The notes: a model not told the origin generated them from the letters alone. DNA of 42,637 bases from Streptomyces inhibens (GCF_003389455.1 NZ_QUAC01000029.1:1-42637), one strand, 5' to 3'; shown: positions 7,028 to 16,253, counted from the first letter of the stretch. Translations and numbers: made by a program.

Positions 7028-8260
7028 TCAGCCGGCCAGTCGCTCCACCGCGGTCAGGACGCGGCCGGCGCCGTCCTCGGCGTCGATCAACGCCGCGAGC
7101 TGACGGGCGCGTTGACGGTAGCGGGGCTCGTCCACGGCCTTCCGTATCGCTGCCGCGAGGTCTTCCGCGGACAGCCGCCGGAACGGCACCCTGCCCGGGC
7201 TGACCCCGAGTGCGGTGAGACGCGACGCCCAGAACGACTGGTCCAGCATCACCGGCACAGGGACCGCCGGCACCCCCGCGCGCAGACCGGCCGCCGTGGT
7301 CCCGGCACCCGCGTGATGGACCACGGCCGACATCTGCGGAAACAGCCGGGCGTGCGGGACCTCCCCCACCGTCAGCACATCGTTCCCCTCGACCGACAGA
7401 CCGGCCCGCCCCGTCTGGACGACCCCGCGCACCCCGGCGAGCCGCAGGGCCCGTGTCACCAGCAGCCCGAGCCGCTCCGGGTCGCCGGGCGCCATGCTGC
7501 CGAAGCCCACGTACACCGGTGGCGGGCCGGCTTGCAGGAATTCCGCCAGCCGGGGCTCCGGCGTCCGGTCCGCGGCCTTTGACGGCCACCAGTAGCCCGC
7601 CACCTCCAGTCCCGGCCGCCAGTCGGCGGGCCGGGGAACCACCGCGGGGCTGAAACCGTGGTGGACGGGCCAGGTCGCCCGCCGCCGCTCCAGGGCATCC
7701 GGCGTCACGCCCAGCCGGCGCTGCAGATGGCGCACTCCAGGCGCATAGGCCCGGGCCAGTAATGCCTGGGCGCCGTGTCCTGCGATCCGGTTGCCGTACG
7801 GTCCGAGCGACGGCAGGCCGACGATGACCGGCGGGAACTCCCGGGTGGGGGCGAGGGGCTGCAAGAAGACGCCGACGCAGGGCAGTTGCAGACCCTCCGC
7901 CGCCACGAGCCCCAGCGGGGCCAAGCTGCCGGACAGCAGAAGGATCTCTGCGCCCGACGCACAGGCGTCGGTCACCGCGTCGGCCATGTCCGGCGCCAAC
8001 TCCCGTGCCAGCCGCATCTGTTCGACCTTGGTGAGGTCGCCGCCACGGCCGCTCTCCCCCGGCCCGCGCCCCGTTCCCGATGCGGCGTACCGGTCGAGCG
8101 GAAGGGGGCGAAAGCCCAGGCCGCTGCGGCGGACCAGCTCGGCCGAGCGGGCGCTTGCCGCCATCTCCACCGTGTGCCCGGCCTGACGCAGACGGACCCC
8201 GAGACCGGTGTAGGGGGCGACGTCCCCGTGCGAACCTGCGGTGGCGATGAGTACGTGCAT
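7028..8260 (-). CDS. Glycosyltransferase, GT1 family (macrolide/sterol type)
   Basis: A 410-residue GT-B fold enzyme. The N-terminal acceptor domain starts MHVLIATAGSHGDVAPYTGLG, typical of GT28/GT1 enzymes. The C-terminal nucleotide-sugar domain carries HHAGAGTTAAGLRAGVPAVPVPVMLDQ, the donor-binding motif of antibiotic, sterol and rhamnolipid-type transferases. It would move a UDP- or dTDP-sugar onto a small or lipid acceptor at the inner membrane face. It is last in a minus-strand run with a methyltransferase and a membrane acyltransferase, pointing to a decorated glycolipid or surface glycan. Leu167 is encoded by TTA (7760-7762), so expression may depend on the bldA tRNA. It is convergent with the SCO5918-like gene. 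Confidence 0.93.
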   Translation of the reverse strand: MHVLIATAGSHGDVAPYTGLGVRLRQAGHTVEMAASARSAELVRRSGLGFRPLPLDRYAASGTGRGPGESGRGGDLTKVEQMRLARELAPDMADAVTDACASGAEILLLSGSLAPLGLVAAEGLQLPCVGVFLQPLAPTREFPPVIVGLPSLGPYGNRIAGHGAQALLARAYAPGVRHLQRRLGVTPDALERRRATWPVHHGFSPAVVPRPADWRPGLEVAGYWWPSKAADRTPEPRLAEFLQAGPPPVYVGFGSMAPGDPERLGLLVTRALRLAGVRGVVQTGRAGLSVEGNDVLTVGEVPHARLFPQMSAVVHHAGAGTTAAGLRAGVPAVPVPVMLDQSFWASRLTALGVSPGRVPFRRLSAEDLAAAIRKAVDEPRYRQRARQLAALIDAEDGAGRVLTAVERLAG

Positions 8261-8301
8261 GGCCGGCGGTGTCCTTCCTGTTGTGCGGTGGCCGGGATCG
8301 T

Positions 8302-8319
8302 GGCGGCTTCAGGGCCGCC
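8302..8319 (-). terminator. Short hairpin between methyltransferase and glycosyltransferase genes
   Basis: GGCGGC (8302-8307) pairs with GCCGCC (8314-8319) around TTCAGG. It sits in the 68-base gap between the two minus-strand genes and could be an attenuator or mRNA stabiliser. At 6 bp it is weak evidence. Confidence 0.35.
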
Positions 8320-8328
8320 GCCCTCTTG

Positions 8329-9387
8329 TCAGTCCCGTCGTGCGACCACCCGGTAGGCGTTGGACAGACGCGTGCGCCGGGTAACGGGTGCCAGCAGGAC
8401 GTCGAGTGCGAAGAGGGCGAGCAGCGCGGGTGCGGCGGCCGGCAGGCACAGCGTGCGGATGCCGCGGCCGAGCGGGCCCGGTCGCTCGGGCAGCCAGGGC
8501 AGGTTCTCCCCCGGCAGCACGGAATGGAGCATGTTCACGGCCGCGGACGTCAGATCGGTCGGGATATGGGGCTCTTGCCGGTCGGTGGCCACGACGGTGA
8601 ATCCCTGCTCGGCCAGTTCGCCGCAGAGGTTGTCCAGCGGGATCAGATGCAGATGCTGGGGCTGGAGCCAGGGGCCCCACCATCGGCCGAACAGCCGGGC
8701 GGCGGCGGACTGGGGGTCGGGGACCTCGATCAGGAGGAGGCCGCCGGGCCGTAGCGTCGTGTACGCGGTGGTCAGTTCCAGCCGTGGCGACAGGGTGTGT
8801 TCCAGGTAGTGGTGCATGCTCACCACGTCGTACCGGCAGTCCAGTTGACCGGCCAGGCCGGTGAAGGAGCCCCGGTAGGCGCGGGCGATACGGCCCTTGC
8901 GCGCGGCGATCTCGACGCCTTCGCCCTGGTCGAGCCCGTGGAATTCGGTCCCCGGGTGGATTCTTCGGGCTTCGGCGCAGAAGTGGCCGTGGCCGGTGCC
9001 CACGTCCAGCCAGAGCAAGGGGCGGCTGAACGGGAGCAGTGCCCGGGCGCGGGCCCGGTAGAGCTTGGCCGCGAGGGGCGAGGCGGCCAACCGTGCCATC
9101 GTCGCCTCGCCCAGGCCGTCGTAGCAGTCGCGGTAGTAGAAGGTCAGTCCGTCCGCGCTCAGCCGGGGGTTCTGGAAGACGTGCCCGCAGTTGCGGCACT
9201 CGTCGAGGACGAAGTTCCCCGGTTTGCGCTGGGCGTGGTTGGCAGTGCGCAGGCGCCGGCGCAGATGGGCGGAGGTGCACCAGGGGCAGGTGGTGCGCGG
9301 TCGCTCGAAGAACCGTTCCAGCCCCTGCGCCAGTTCGTCCTCGTAGCGGGGCCTGAGGGCGGCGATCTGCTTGCTTCGCGTACTCAT
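8329..9387 (-). CDS. SAM-dependent methyltransferase with N-terminal zinc-ribbon-like motif
   Basis: A 352-residue protein. Near residues 34-70 are two Cys pairs (CPWC ... CRNCG) resembling the zinc finger found at the front of sugar- and polyketide-associated C-methyltransferases. A class I SAM-binding core follows: LLWLDVGTGHGHF (motif I), HGLDQGEG (motif II), VSMHHYLEH and RPGGLLLIEVPDP. The C-terminus has a hydrophobic Leu/Ala stretch (LPAAAPALLALFALDVLLAPV) that may anchor it to the membrane. ATG 9387 overlaps the acyltransferase stop by 4 bases (ATGA), so the two are translationally coupled. The acceptor is unknown; context suggests a sugar or lipid-linked glycan. Confidence 0.9.
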   Translation of the reverse strand: MSTRSKQIAALRPRYEDELAQGLERFFERPRTTCPWCTSAHLRRRLRTANHAQRKPGNFVLDECRNCGHVFQNPRLSADGLTFYYRDCYDGLGEATMARLAASPLAAKLYRARARALLPFSRPLLWLDVGTGHGHFCAEARRIHPGTEFHGLDQGEGVEIAARKGRIARAYRGSFTGLAGQLDCRYDVVSMHHYLEHTLSPRLELTTAYTTLRPGGLLLIEVPDPQSAAARLFGRWWGPWLQPQHLHLIPLDNLCGELAEQGFTVVATDRQEPHIPTDLTSAAVNMLHSVLPGENLPWLPERPGPLGRGIRTLCLPAAAPALLALFALDVLLAPVTRRTRLSNAYRVVARRD

Positions 9388-10607
9388 CGCAGGGAGCCTC
9401 GTTCCGCTGTAGCCCTGGTGGGCCGGCACGTGGGCGCCGCGGGAGCACGGTGCGCGGAGATGCGACGCTGACAGGGCCGCTCCACTCCCACGTACAGCAG
9501 CCACGAGCCCAGCATTGCCAGGGGAAGCGCGACCAGCACCACCTCGAAACCGCTCCAGCCACGCCCCGTCAGCCACACGAACATCGGCCCCATCACCAGC
9601 AGATGGACGAGGTACATGGCGTAGGACATCTCGCCCAGGTACACCAGGGGTGGTGTGCGCAGCAGCGATGCTCTGCCGCGCACGTCCAGCTGCGCGGTCG
9701 CGTGCACGAGCACGACGAGCGGGACCACGGTCGCGGCCGCGTACATGAAGCTGCGCGGCAGGTACGTACTGTTCACCACGATCGTGCTGATGACTCCCAG
9801 CGCGGCGGGGAGCACGCCGATCCGCGGGAGCCGGATCCCCGACATGGAGATACGGGCCACCAGCATGCCGAGGACGAACTCGGGCAGCCGGGTGACCGGC
9901 AGCATGTACAAGAACCAGTACTCGCGAAAGAACGTTCCGCCGGGGTTGACGACGAGCTCACAGACCACCGGCCACGCCCAGACAAGGGCGACGGCCACTC
10001 CCGCGCCGACCAGGAGCCCACGCCGCGACAACCGCTCGACCCATGGCCGGAGTACGGGGAAGAGAAGGTAGAAGAACATGTCGGCGGCCAGGGTCCAGGA
10101 GACCGGGTTGCCCGCGGAGACGAAGCGGTGGCTGGGAACCCAGGTGTTCACCAGGAAAAGGCTGGAGAGGTGGGCCGCCATTCCGGAACAGCTCGTGGCG
10201 GCCGCCGCACCGGCGCACGCGAGCGCCGCCACGACCACGCACCAGGTGAGTATGTGATTGGGAAGAATCTTGGCCGCACGCCGCCGCCAGAACGCGCGTG
10301 CGGTGTCGGTCGGGCGGGCGGAACGGGTCAGCACATAGCCGCTCATGATGAAGAAGAGCGATACCGCACTCCCGCCCACCCATACTTCGGGTCCGAGGGT
10401 CCGGGCGAGGTGAGGGTCGATCAACAGCATGCAGTGCGTGTAGATGACTGCGCCCGCGGCGGCGAAACGCAGACCGGTCAGAGACGGTAGCCGCAGGGGC
10501 ACGGGGCGCGTGCCGTCCTTCACCGGTGGTTCCGCTTCCATGCGGCCGGCGAGGAGTCGGCCCGCCAAGGCGGTGGGCAGGCACGACAGCCTGGGGAGAT
10601 GACGCAT
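9384..10607 (-). CDS. Integral-membrane acyltransferase (acyltransferase 3 / OafA type)
   Basis: A 407-residue membrane protein with about 10 hydrophobic helices. The N-terminal motif RFAAAGAVIYTHCMLL carries the Arg-x(n)-His arrangement of the acyltransferase 3 family. FFIMSGYVLTRSARP and the C-terminal YLGEMSYAMYLVH are also family hallmarks. These enzymes transfer acetyl or other acyl groups onto surface polysaccharides, peptidoglycan, macrolides or lipids. I start at ATG 10607, which follows AGGAG by a suitable gap; the frame is open about 50 codons further without a ribosome binding site. It heads a run of acyltransferase, methyltransferase, glycosyltransferase, all acting on one presumed surface molecule. 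Confidence 0.92.
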   Translation of the reverse strand: MRHLPRLSCLPTALAGRLLAGRMEAEPPVKDGTRPVPLRLPSLTGLRFAAAGAVIYTHCMLLIDPHLARTLGPEVWVGGSAVSLFFIMSGYVLTRSARPTDTARAFWRRRAAKILPNHILTWCVVVAALACAGAAAATSCSGMAAHLSSLFLVNTWVPSHRFVSAGNPVSWTLAADMFFYLLFPVLRPWVERLSRRGLLVGAGVAVALVWAWPVVCELVVNPGGTFFREYWFLYMLPVTRLPEFVLGMLVARISMSGIRLPRIGVLPAALGVISTIVVNSTYLPRSFMYAAATVVPLVVLVHATAQLDVRGRASLLRTPPLVYLGEMSYAMYLVHLLVMGPMFVWLTGRGWSGFEVVLVALPLAMLGSWLLYVGVERPCQRRISAHRAPAAPTCRPTRATAERGSLR

Positions 10608-10821
10608 GAGAGATCTCCTGCGAGAGAGCGCCCAGGTCGATGACCACCACTCACATACGCAGGGGCGCACGGGTGGGTCACCCGGGATCGGATGGCATGA
10701 CTGATCCTGGCCCGTGCAGGGGAATGGGCGGCCCGTCGCGCGGATGCCACGATTCACCCACCGCTGCCCGCCCCGGCATAGGGGGGCGACCCGATTTCAC
10801 CCGGACGGACCAGTGGTCATC

Positions 10822-11535
10822 TCACCGGTGCGGGCCCTTGGGAGGATCGGCCGGGAGCAGCCCCGCCTCGTGCGCGAGAACGGCGGCCTGGACGCGGTTG
10901 TCCAGGCCGAGGCGGGTGAGGATGCGGTTGACCCGGCTCTTCACATTGGCCTGGGTCAGCCCGAGGTCGTCGGCGATCTGGAGGTTGGACCGTCCCCGTG
11001 CGACCAGCACGAGGACCTGTAGTTCGCGTGCGGTGAGCGCGTCGGTGATCCGGTCGCGGCCGGCTTGCGGGCGGGGCGTGCCGGGAACGAGCCCGGCGGG
11101 CAGTGCGGTGAAGGCGCCGATGAGCCGGTGGGTGACGCTCGGGGCGAGCATGGCCTCCCCGTCGGCGACGACGCGGAGGGCATGGGCGAGTTGGTCGGGC
11201 GGACTGTTCTTCAGCAGGAAGCCGCAGGCGCCCGCGCGCAGCGCCGCGTGCACATACTCGTCCAGATCGAAGGTGGTGAGGACGAGGATGCGTGGCGGCG
11301 GTTCGGGTCGTGGCCAGTGGGTGAGAATGCGCCGGGTGGCCTCGACTCCGGTCATGCCGGGCATCCGGACGTCCATGACCACGACGTCGGGCCGGAGGTC
11401 GAAGGCCATGGCGACCGCCTGCTCACCGTCGGCGGCATCGCCGACGACGGTGAATTCGTCGCGGCGGTCGATGACGGCGCGCAGCGCGTCCCGGACCATC
11501 TCCTGGTCGTCGACGATGAGCACACGCGTGGTCAT
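10822..11535 (-). CDS. NarL/LuxR-family response regulator
   Basis: A 237-residue two-domain regulator. The receiver domain begins MTTRVLIVDDQEMV with acidic Asp9/Asp10, phospho-acceptor Asp55 (VVVMDVRMPGM), and switch residues including the Lys in LLKNSPPDQ. The LuxR-type helix-turn-helix is at about 170-230 (LTARELQVLVLVARGRSNLQIADDLGLT). It is translationally coupled to the upstream histidine kinase by an ATGA overlap at 11532-11535, so the two form a pair. The divergent membrane nitrilase gene at 12980 is a possible target by position. The signal is unknown. Confidence 0.95.
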   Translation of the reverse strand: MTTRVLIVDDQEMVRDALRAVIDRRDEFTVVGDAADGEQAVAMAFDLRPDVVVMDVRMPGMTGVEATRRILTHWPRPEPPPRILVLTTFDLDEYVHAALRAGACGFLLKNSPPDQLAHALRVVADGEAMLAPSVTHRLIGAFTALPAGLVPGTPRPQAGRDRITDALTARELQVLVLVARGRSNLQIADDLGLTQANVKSRVNRILTRLGLDNRVQAAVLAHEAGLLPADPPKGPHR

Positions 11536-12782
11536 GAGGGCGCCTTTTGGGGTGGAGCGACCGGCACCGGGGAGTCGCCAAAGATCCCGGCAAGGGTGGC
11601 GGTGATCTGCCATCCGCCGCGCGGGTGCGGGCCGGCGTGCAAGGTGCCGTCGAAGGCCGCGACGCGTTCGCGGATATTGATCAGACCGCGGCCGGAGCCG
11701 GGTACGGGCCGGTGACCGGACGGCGGTCCCTCCGGGGACGGTGGTCCGTTCTCGACCTCGATGGTCAGCGTCGACCGGTCCTGGCGCAGGGCGATCAGCA
11801 CGTCGGTGGGGCCGGCGTGCTTGAGGACGTTGGTCAGTGCCTCCTGCACGATGCGGTAGGCCGATACCTGGATCGCGGGCGGCAGGTCACCGATCGACGC
11901 GTCCAGCGTCGCGGTCACCCGGCAGCCGGCCGCCTCGACCGCGCCGAAGAGCCGGTCGATGTGCACAAGGGACGGCTCCGGTGCGATGTCCGCACGCCGG
12001 GCGGTGAGCAGACCGAGAATGCGGCGCATCTCGATGAGCGCGGTGTCGGCGGTTTCCGCGATGCGCGCCACACCCCGCAGACCGCCGGGCGGGTCGTCCT
12101 GGAGCACCTCCTCGGTGGCTCGCGCCTGTACGGCGATGGCGCTCACGTGGTGGGCGACCACATCATGCAGATCGCGGGCGATACGGGCCCGCTCGGCCAC
12201 GACGGCCTGCCGCGCGTTGATCTCCCGCTCGGCGCGCAGACGGTCGTTGAGCTCGCGCAGCCGGCCGGCATGGATGTCGATCCGCCGCCGCCCGTGGCCC
12301 AGGAGCCAGGCGACGCCGTAGAAGGCGACGAAGGTCGTCGCCGTGATCGGCTCCAGCGAGCCGAGCCGGGGCGGCCCGGACCGGCCGCTGAGGAGGTCCG
12401 TCGCCACCGCCGTGGTGAGCGACAGCACGGCCCCCGGCAGGCTCACCGGCACCGGGGTGTACCGGGCGAGCGCGTACACCCCGAAGATCAGCAAGTACGG
12501 CCCCGGCGTCTTGCCCGGGACCGGATCGAGCGTCTCGAAGAGGACGAAGGCAACGGTCATGGCGGCCAGGACCGTGCGGGGGTGCCGGCGGCGCCAGAAG
12601 AGCGGAAGGGTCAAAAGGGCCCAGAGCGCCACGCCGGCCGGGCCCGGCGCCGGGTCCCTGGCCGGCAGCGTCGCCACGTCGAAGGCGGTCAGCCCGCCGC
12701 CGAGCGCGAGGTCGGTCAGCCAGGGCCGGCCGGCGAACCGGCGATACGCCTCGCGCAGGGCTGCTCTCGGATCTGTGTTCAT
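11532..12782 (-). CDS. Histidine kinase, HisKA_3 type
   Basis: A 416-residue sensor kinase. Residues 20-165 hold several membrane segments with short loops and no extracellular domain, so sensing is probably within or at the membrane. The dimerisation/phospho-acceptor block ERARIARDLHDVVAHHVSAI gives His206. The HATPase_c domain shows the N-box EALTNVLKHA and the G-box GSGRGLINIRERVAAF. It phosphorylates the response regulator encoded immediately downstream with a 4-base overlap. The ATG at 12782 has a weak ribosome binding site. It is divergent from the Lnt-like gene across a 197-base shared promoter region. Confidence 0.95.
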   Translation of the reverse strand: MNTDPRAALREAYRRFAGRPWLTDLALGGGLTAFDVATLPARDPAPGPAGVALWALLTLPLFWRRRHPRTVLAAMTVAFVLFETLDPVPGKTPGPYLLIFGVYALARYTPVPVSLPGAVLSLTTAVATDLLSGRSGPPRLGSLEPITATTFVAFYGVAWLLGHGRRRIDIHAGRLRELNDRLRAEREINARQAVVAERARIARDLHDVVAHHVSAIAVQARATEEVLQDDPPGGLRGVARIAETADTALIEMRRILGLLTARRADIAPEPSLVHIDRLFGAVEAAGCRVTATLDASIGDLPPAIQVSAYRIVQEALTNVLKHAGPTDVLIALRQDRSTLTIEVENGPPSPEGPPSGHRPVPGSGRGLINIRERVAAFDGTLHAGPHPRGGWQITATLAGIFGDSPVPVAPPQKAPS

Positions 12783-12979
12783 CTCTGGGCGCCAAGGCTA
12801 GCCATCCGCGAGCGGGGCGGGATCCTCCGCGGGGCCGCATCGAAAGTTGCGCGGGCCCGCGGCAGATCGGCAACCAGGACGACGTTCGGCGCCCACGCGC
12901 GCTCCTAGCGTCGAATCCTGACCGGGCCCGGCTTCCGAGAAGGACTGCCGGCAGCCGGTGCCGACACCTGAAGGGACCG

Positions 12980-14500
12980 ATGAACACGATGGGCAACGAC
13001 AGGCCCACGACGCCGACTTGGCGGCGCTACGCACTGCTGGCTCTCGGAGCCGCGGCCCAACTCTTCGCCGTCGGCGGCCGCTGGGACATCGCCGCCGCGG
13101 CATGGATCTTCCCGGTGCTCCTGCTGCGCTTCACCCGCACCGGCCGCGCAGGGTCGGGCGCGCTGTGGGTCTGGCTGGCCAACACCGCCGCGGCAGCGTT
13201 CTGGCTCTTCGAGTCGGCGCTCGGATTCACCGCCGTCACCCTCGCGGGCGCGATCGCTCTCGCGGCGCTGCTGACCCTGCCGTTCCTGCTCGACCGGCTG
13301 CTCATAGGCCGGTTGCGCCCGTGGATGTCGGTGCTGGTCCTGCCCGCCGCGGTCGCCGGAGCCGAATTCCTCATCACGCTGCTGTCCCCGTTCGGCACCG
13401 CCTACGGCGCACTGGCGGTCACGCAGTACGAGAACCTGCCGCTGCTGCAAACCCTCTCGGTCACCGGCTCCTACGGGATCGGATTCCTGATCGCCTGGTG
13501 CGCCAGTGTGGTCAACCGGGCCTGGGAGACCGCCTCCTGGCGATCGGCGCGCCGCGGCGTCCTCACGTACACGGCCGTCCTGCTGGCCGTCCTCCTCGGC
13601 GGCGGGGCACGGCTCGCCTTCTTCCCGCCCGGGGCGCCGACGGTGCGGATCGCCGGCGTCACCGCCGACGCCTCGGTGATCCGCGCCCAGAAGGCCGCGA
13701 TCTCACGGATTCCCGGTGGACGTCGGGACATCGCCGCCGCGGCTCCCCGGGCGGTGCAGCCGGCCATGACCGCGGTGCGCAACAGTCTGCTGGCCGCCAC
13801 CCGGCGGGAGGCCGAGGCCGGGGCGAAGATCGTGGTCTGGCCCGAGGAGGCCGTCAAGACACTGGCGGCGAACGAAGCGGCCACCATCGCCGCGGCCCGG
13901 GAAGCGGCCCGTCGATCCGGGATCTACCTGGAGATCGGCGTCGAGGTGTACAACACGGTCGCACCGGGATACGGCCGCGACGAGACGCTCCTCATCGACC
14001 CCCGCGGAAAGGTGATCTGGACCTACCAGAAGGCCCACCCCATCCCCGGCTCGGAGCCCTTCACCCCCGGCGACGGCCGGGTCCCCGTCGTGGACACTCC
14101 GTACGGCCGGCTCGCGAACGTCATCTGCTACGACGCGGATTTCCCCGGCATGATGCGCGTCCGGGCCGACATCATGCTCGTCCCCTCGCACGACTGGCAG
14201 GAATACGGGCGCGCCCACACCCAAAAGGCCGCGCTGCGCGCCATCGAGGGCGGATACGCGGTGGTCCGCCAGGACTCCGAGGGCGTCTCGGCCGCCTTCG
14301 ACAACCAGGGGCATGTCCTCGCCACCACGGACTACTTCACCACCGATCAGCAAACGACGGTGGCCTATGTGCCGACGCGGGGTGTCACCACGCTCTACGA
14401 CCGGATCGGCGACACCTTTGCCTGGCTCTGCCTCGCCGCCGTCTGCGCGTTCCTCGCCATCGGCCTGACCGCTCCGCTCAAGCGCCGGCCCGGGAACTGA
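12980..14500 (+). CDS. Apolipoprotein N-acyltransferase-like membrane nitrilase
   Basis: A 506-residue protein with an N-terminal block of about six membrane helices, a carbon-nitrogen hydrolase domain (about 215-470) and a final membrane helix, the layout of Lnt. The catalytic triad is visible: Glu289 in VVWPEEA, Lys351 in TYQKAHPIPGSEPF, and Cys383 in NVICYDADFPG. Lnt N-acylates the terminal Cys of lipoproteins at the outer face of the membrane. Streptomyces have Lnt paralogues, and membrane nitrilases of this shape could use other acceptors. ATG 12980 follows GAAGGGA. It is divergent from a two-component system, and its 3' end overlaps the convergent Ser/Thr kinase gene by 23 bases. Confidence 0.88.
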   Translation: MNTMGNDRPTTPTWRRYALLALGAAAQLFAVGGRWDIAAAAWIFPVLLLRFTRTGRAGSGALWVWLANTAAAAFWLFESALGFTAVTLAGAIALAALLTLPFLLDRLLIGRLRPWMSVLVLPAAVAGAEFLITLLSPFGTAYGALAVTQYENLPLLQTLSVTGSYGIGFLIAWCASVVNRAWETASWRSARRGVLTYTAVLLAVLLGGGARLAFFPPGAPTVRIAGVTADASVIRAQKAAISRIPGGRRDIAAAAPRAVQPAMTAVRNSLLAATRREAEAGAKIVVWPEEAVKTLAANEAATIAAAREAARRSGIYLEIGVEVYNTVAPGYGRDETLLIDPRGKVIWTYQKAHPIPGSEPFTPGDGRVPVVDTPYGRLANVICYDADFPGMMRVRADIMLVPSHDWQEYGRAHTQKAALRAIEGGYAVVRQDSEGVSAAFDNQGHVLATTDYFTTDQQTTVAYVPTRGVTTLYDRIGDTFAWLCLAAVCAFLAIGLTAPLKRRPGN

Positions 14501-15938
14501 GACTGCGTGCCTTGAGCTCCTGGGCGCCGACGGCGAGCGTGACGCCCAGGAGCAGGACGTAGAAGACGCCGATCTTCTGCAGGTCGTCGAGGAAGAACCA
14601 GACGGAGGCCAGGGCGGTGAACCAGAACGCCACCAGCGCGAATCCGCCCGTGCGCCGGTCCTTGTACCCGGCGGCGAGACAGAGTGCGGCGACGATCCCC
14701 AGGACCAGGGCGACGATGACGTAGGGGGTGTCCCAGCCGATGTAGCCGCGGGCGAGCTCGGAGAACACCGCCACGGACTCCGCCACCGGGCCCCAGGCCA
14801 CCGCGCACGCGAGCCGCGCCGACCACAGCAGCAGCACGGCGCCCGCGACTGCCGCGAGCAGGGCGACACGGGAGAACTGGCCGACCTCGATCATCCCGGT
14901 CCGGGATATCACCAGGGAAAGGAAGCAGCCGAGCAGCGCGACCGCCCCCTCGGCCGTCGGCCGGAACACCACACGCGCCGGCTTCCGACGCGCGCGCTGC
15001 CGCGCCGGTCCGCTCCCGGCGGGCACCGGGGAGTCGGCCGTCGCCCGGGCGGGCGACCCGGCCATGGGGTCGAGCGTGGTGGGGGTGCGTACGGGGGCAG
15101 CCGGTGCGACCCGGGACGCTCCGTCGAGTGCCGCCTTCATCACGGACGCCTCCGCGAAGCGGTCCTGCCGGTCCTTGCGCAGCGCCCGGACGATCACCGC
15201 GTCCACGGCGGGCGGCAGCTCCGGGCGGAGCTGCGAGGGCGGCACCGGTTCCGCGGCCAGATGCTGGTGCATGACGGAGAACGGTGAATCTCCGGTGTAC
15301 GGGGGGCGCCCGGTCAGCAGCTCGTAGAGCAGACAGCCCACGGCGTACAGGTCCGTGCGGTGATCGGTCTCGCCGCCCTTGATCTGCTCCGGGGCCAGAT
15401 AGGCGGGTGTGCCGACCGCCACGCCCGTTCCGGTCAGCCGGGTGGCCATCTCGCTGAGCGCCTTGGCGATGCCGAAGTCGACGACCTTGATCTTCCCGGT
15501 GCCGGTGAGCATCACATTGGCGGGCTTGATGTCCCGGTGCACGATGGCGTGCCGGTGGCTGTGCTCCAGAGCCTCCAGCACCTGGCCCGCGATGTCGAGC
15601 GCCTGCGCCACCGGCAGCCGGCCCTCGTTCAGGACCTGGCTGAGGGTTCGGCCCTCCACGTACTCCATGACGAGGAAGGGCTCGGCCGAGCCGCCGCCGG
15701 CGTCCTCACCCACGTCATGAACGGTGGCCACACCAGGGTGGTTGAGCGCGGCGGCGGCATGCGCCTCGCGCTGGAACCGGGAGAGGAACTCGGGCTGTAG
15801 CGCCAGCTCTGCGGAGAGGGTCTTGACGGCGACGGTACGGCGCAACCGGCGGTCGACGGCCCGGTACACCGTTCCCATACCGCCGCGCCCGAGCTGTTCC
15901 ACCAGCTCGTAGCGCTGCCCCAATAGCCTGTGCTCCAC
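14478..15938 (-). CDS. Membrane-associated Ser/Thr protein kinase
   Basis: A 486-residue Hanks-type kinase. The domain spans about 10-270: glycine loop LGRGGMG, VAVK with Lys39, catalytic HRDIKPAN with Asp136, DFG with Asp154, the activation segment ending GTPAYLAPEQ, and DLYAVGCLLYELLTG. A Pro/Ala/Arg-rich linker leads to four or five membrane helices (about 325-470) and no PASTA sensor, unlike PknB. The start is GTG 15938, six bases after GGAGGA. It converges on the Lnt-like gene with a 23-base overlap. A PP2C phosphatase gene at 22726 could oppose it but is not linked. Signal and substrates are unknown. Confidence 0.94.
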   Translation of the reverse strand: MEHRLLGQRYELVEQLGRGGMGTVYRAVDRRLRRTVAVKTLSAELALQPEFLSRFQREAHAAAALNHPGVATVHDVGEDAGGGSAEPFLVMEYVEGRTLSQVLNEGRLPVAQALDIAGQVLEALEHSHRHAIVHRDIKPANVMLTGTGKIKVVDFGIAKALSEMATRLTGTGVAVGTPAYLAPEQIKGGETDHRTDLYAVGCLLYELLTGRPPYTGDSPFSVMHQHLAAEPVPPSQLRPELPPAVDAVIVRALRKDRQDRFAEASVMKAALDGASRVAPAAPVRTPTTLDPMAGSPARATADSPVPAGSGPARQRARRKPARVVFRPTAEGAVALLGCFLSLVISRTGMIEVGQFSRVALLAAVAGAVLLLWSARLACAVAWGPVAESVAVFSELARGYIGWDTPYVIVALVLGIVAALCLAAGYKDRRTGGFALVAFWFTALASVWFFLDDLQKIGVFYVLLLGVTLAVGAQELKARSLSSRAGA

Positions 15939-16033
15939 CGAGTTCCTCCACGGATGGTCAACGCCAACATGCAGGAAGACGAGCTGGAGCGCGGACGGGT
16001 TCCCCCTCGGTCCGCACTCCAGTTCGTCTGCCG

Positions 16034-16249
16034 CTACGGCCTCGGCCCGGGCGGATCCCCGATGACCGTGATGGCCCCGGCGGGGCAGAGGCCGGCGGCC
16101 TCATGGGCCGCGGCCACCTGCCCGGGCTGCGGCTCGGCGTCCAGCAGCAGCACCCGGCCGTCGTCGGGGTCCTGGTCGAAGACTCCGGGGGCGGTCAGTG
16201 CGCACATTCCGGCGCCGACACAGCGGTCGCGGTCGATGGTGAGTTCCAT
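16034..16249 (-). CDS. [3Fe-4S] ferredoxin partner of the P450
   Basis: A 71-residue ferredoxin. The cluster ligands are Cys10, Cys16 and Cys55 (CVGAGMC and CPAGAI). Ala13 replaces the fourth Cys, the standard signature of Streptomyces [3Fe-4S] ferredoxins such as SuaB/SoyB-type proteins. It passes electrons from a ferredoxin reductase to a cytochrome P450. ATG 16249 follows GGAG, and it starts 4 bases after the P450 stop, so the two are co-transcribed and probably partners. No reductase gene is present in the window. Confidence 0.95.
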   Translation of the reverse strand: MELTIDRDRCVGAGMCALTAPGVFDQDPDDGRVLLLDAEPQPGQVAAAHEAAGLCPAGAITVIGDPPGPRP

Positions 16250-16253
16250 CGGG

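Noticed and set aside
9450..10490. Long plus-strand frame opposite the acyltransferase
   Set aside because: His/Arg/Gln-rich low-complexity translation typical of antisense shadow. The minus-strand acyltransferase has clear motifs and helices.
12958..14562. A second long frame overlapping the Lnt-like gene
   Set aside because: It is Arg/Pro/Gly-rich with poor third-position bias, and has no motif. It is the out-of-frame shadow of the nitrilase gene at 12980.
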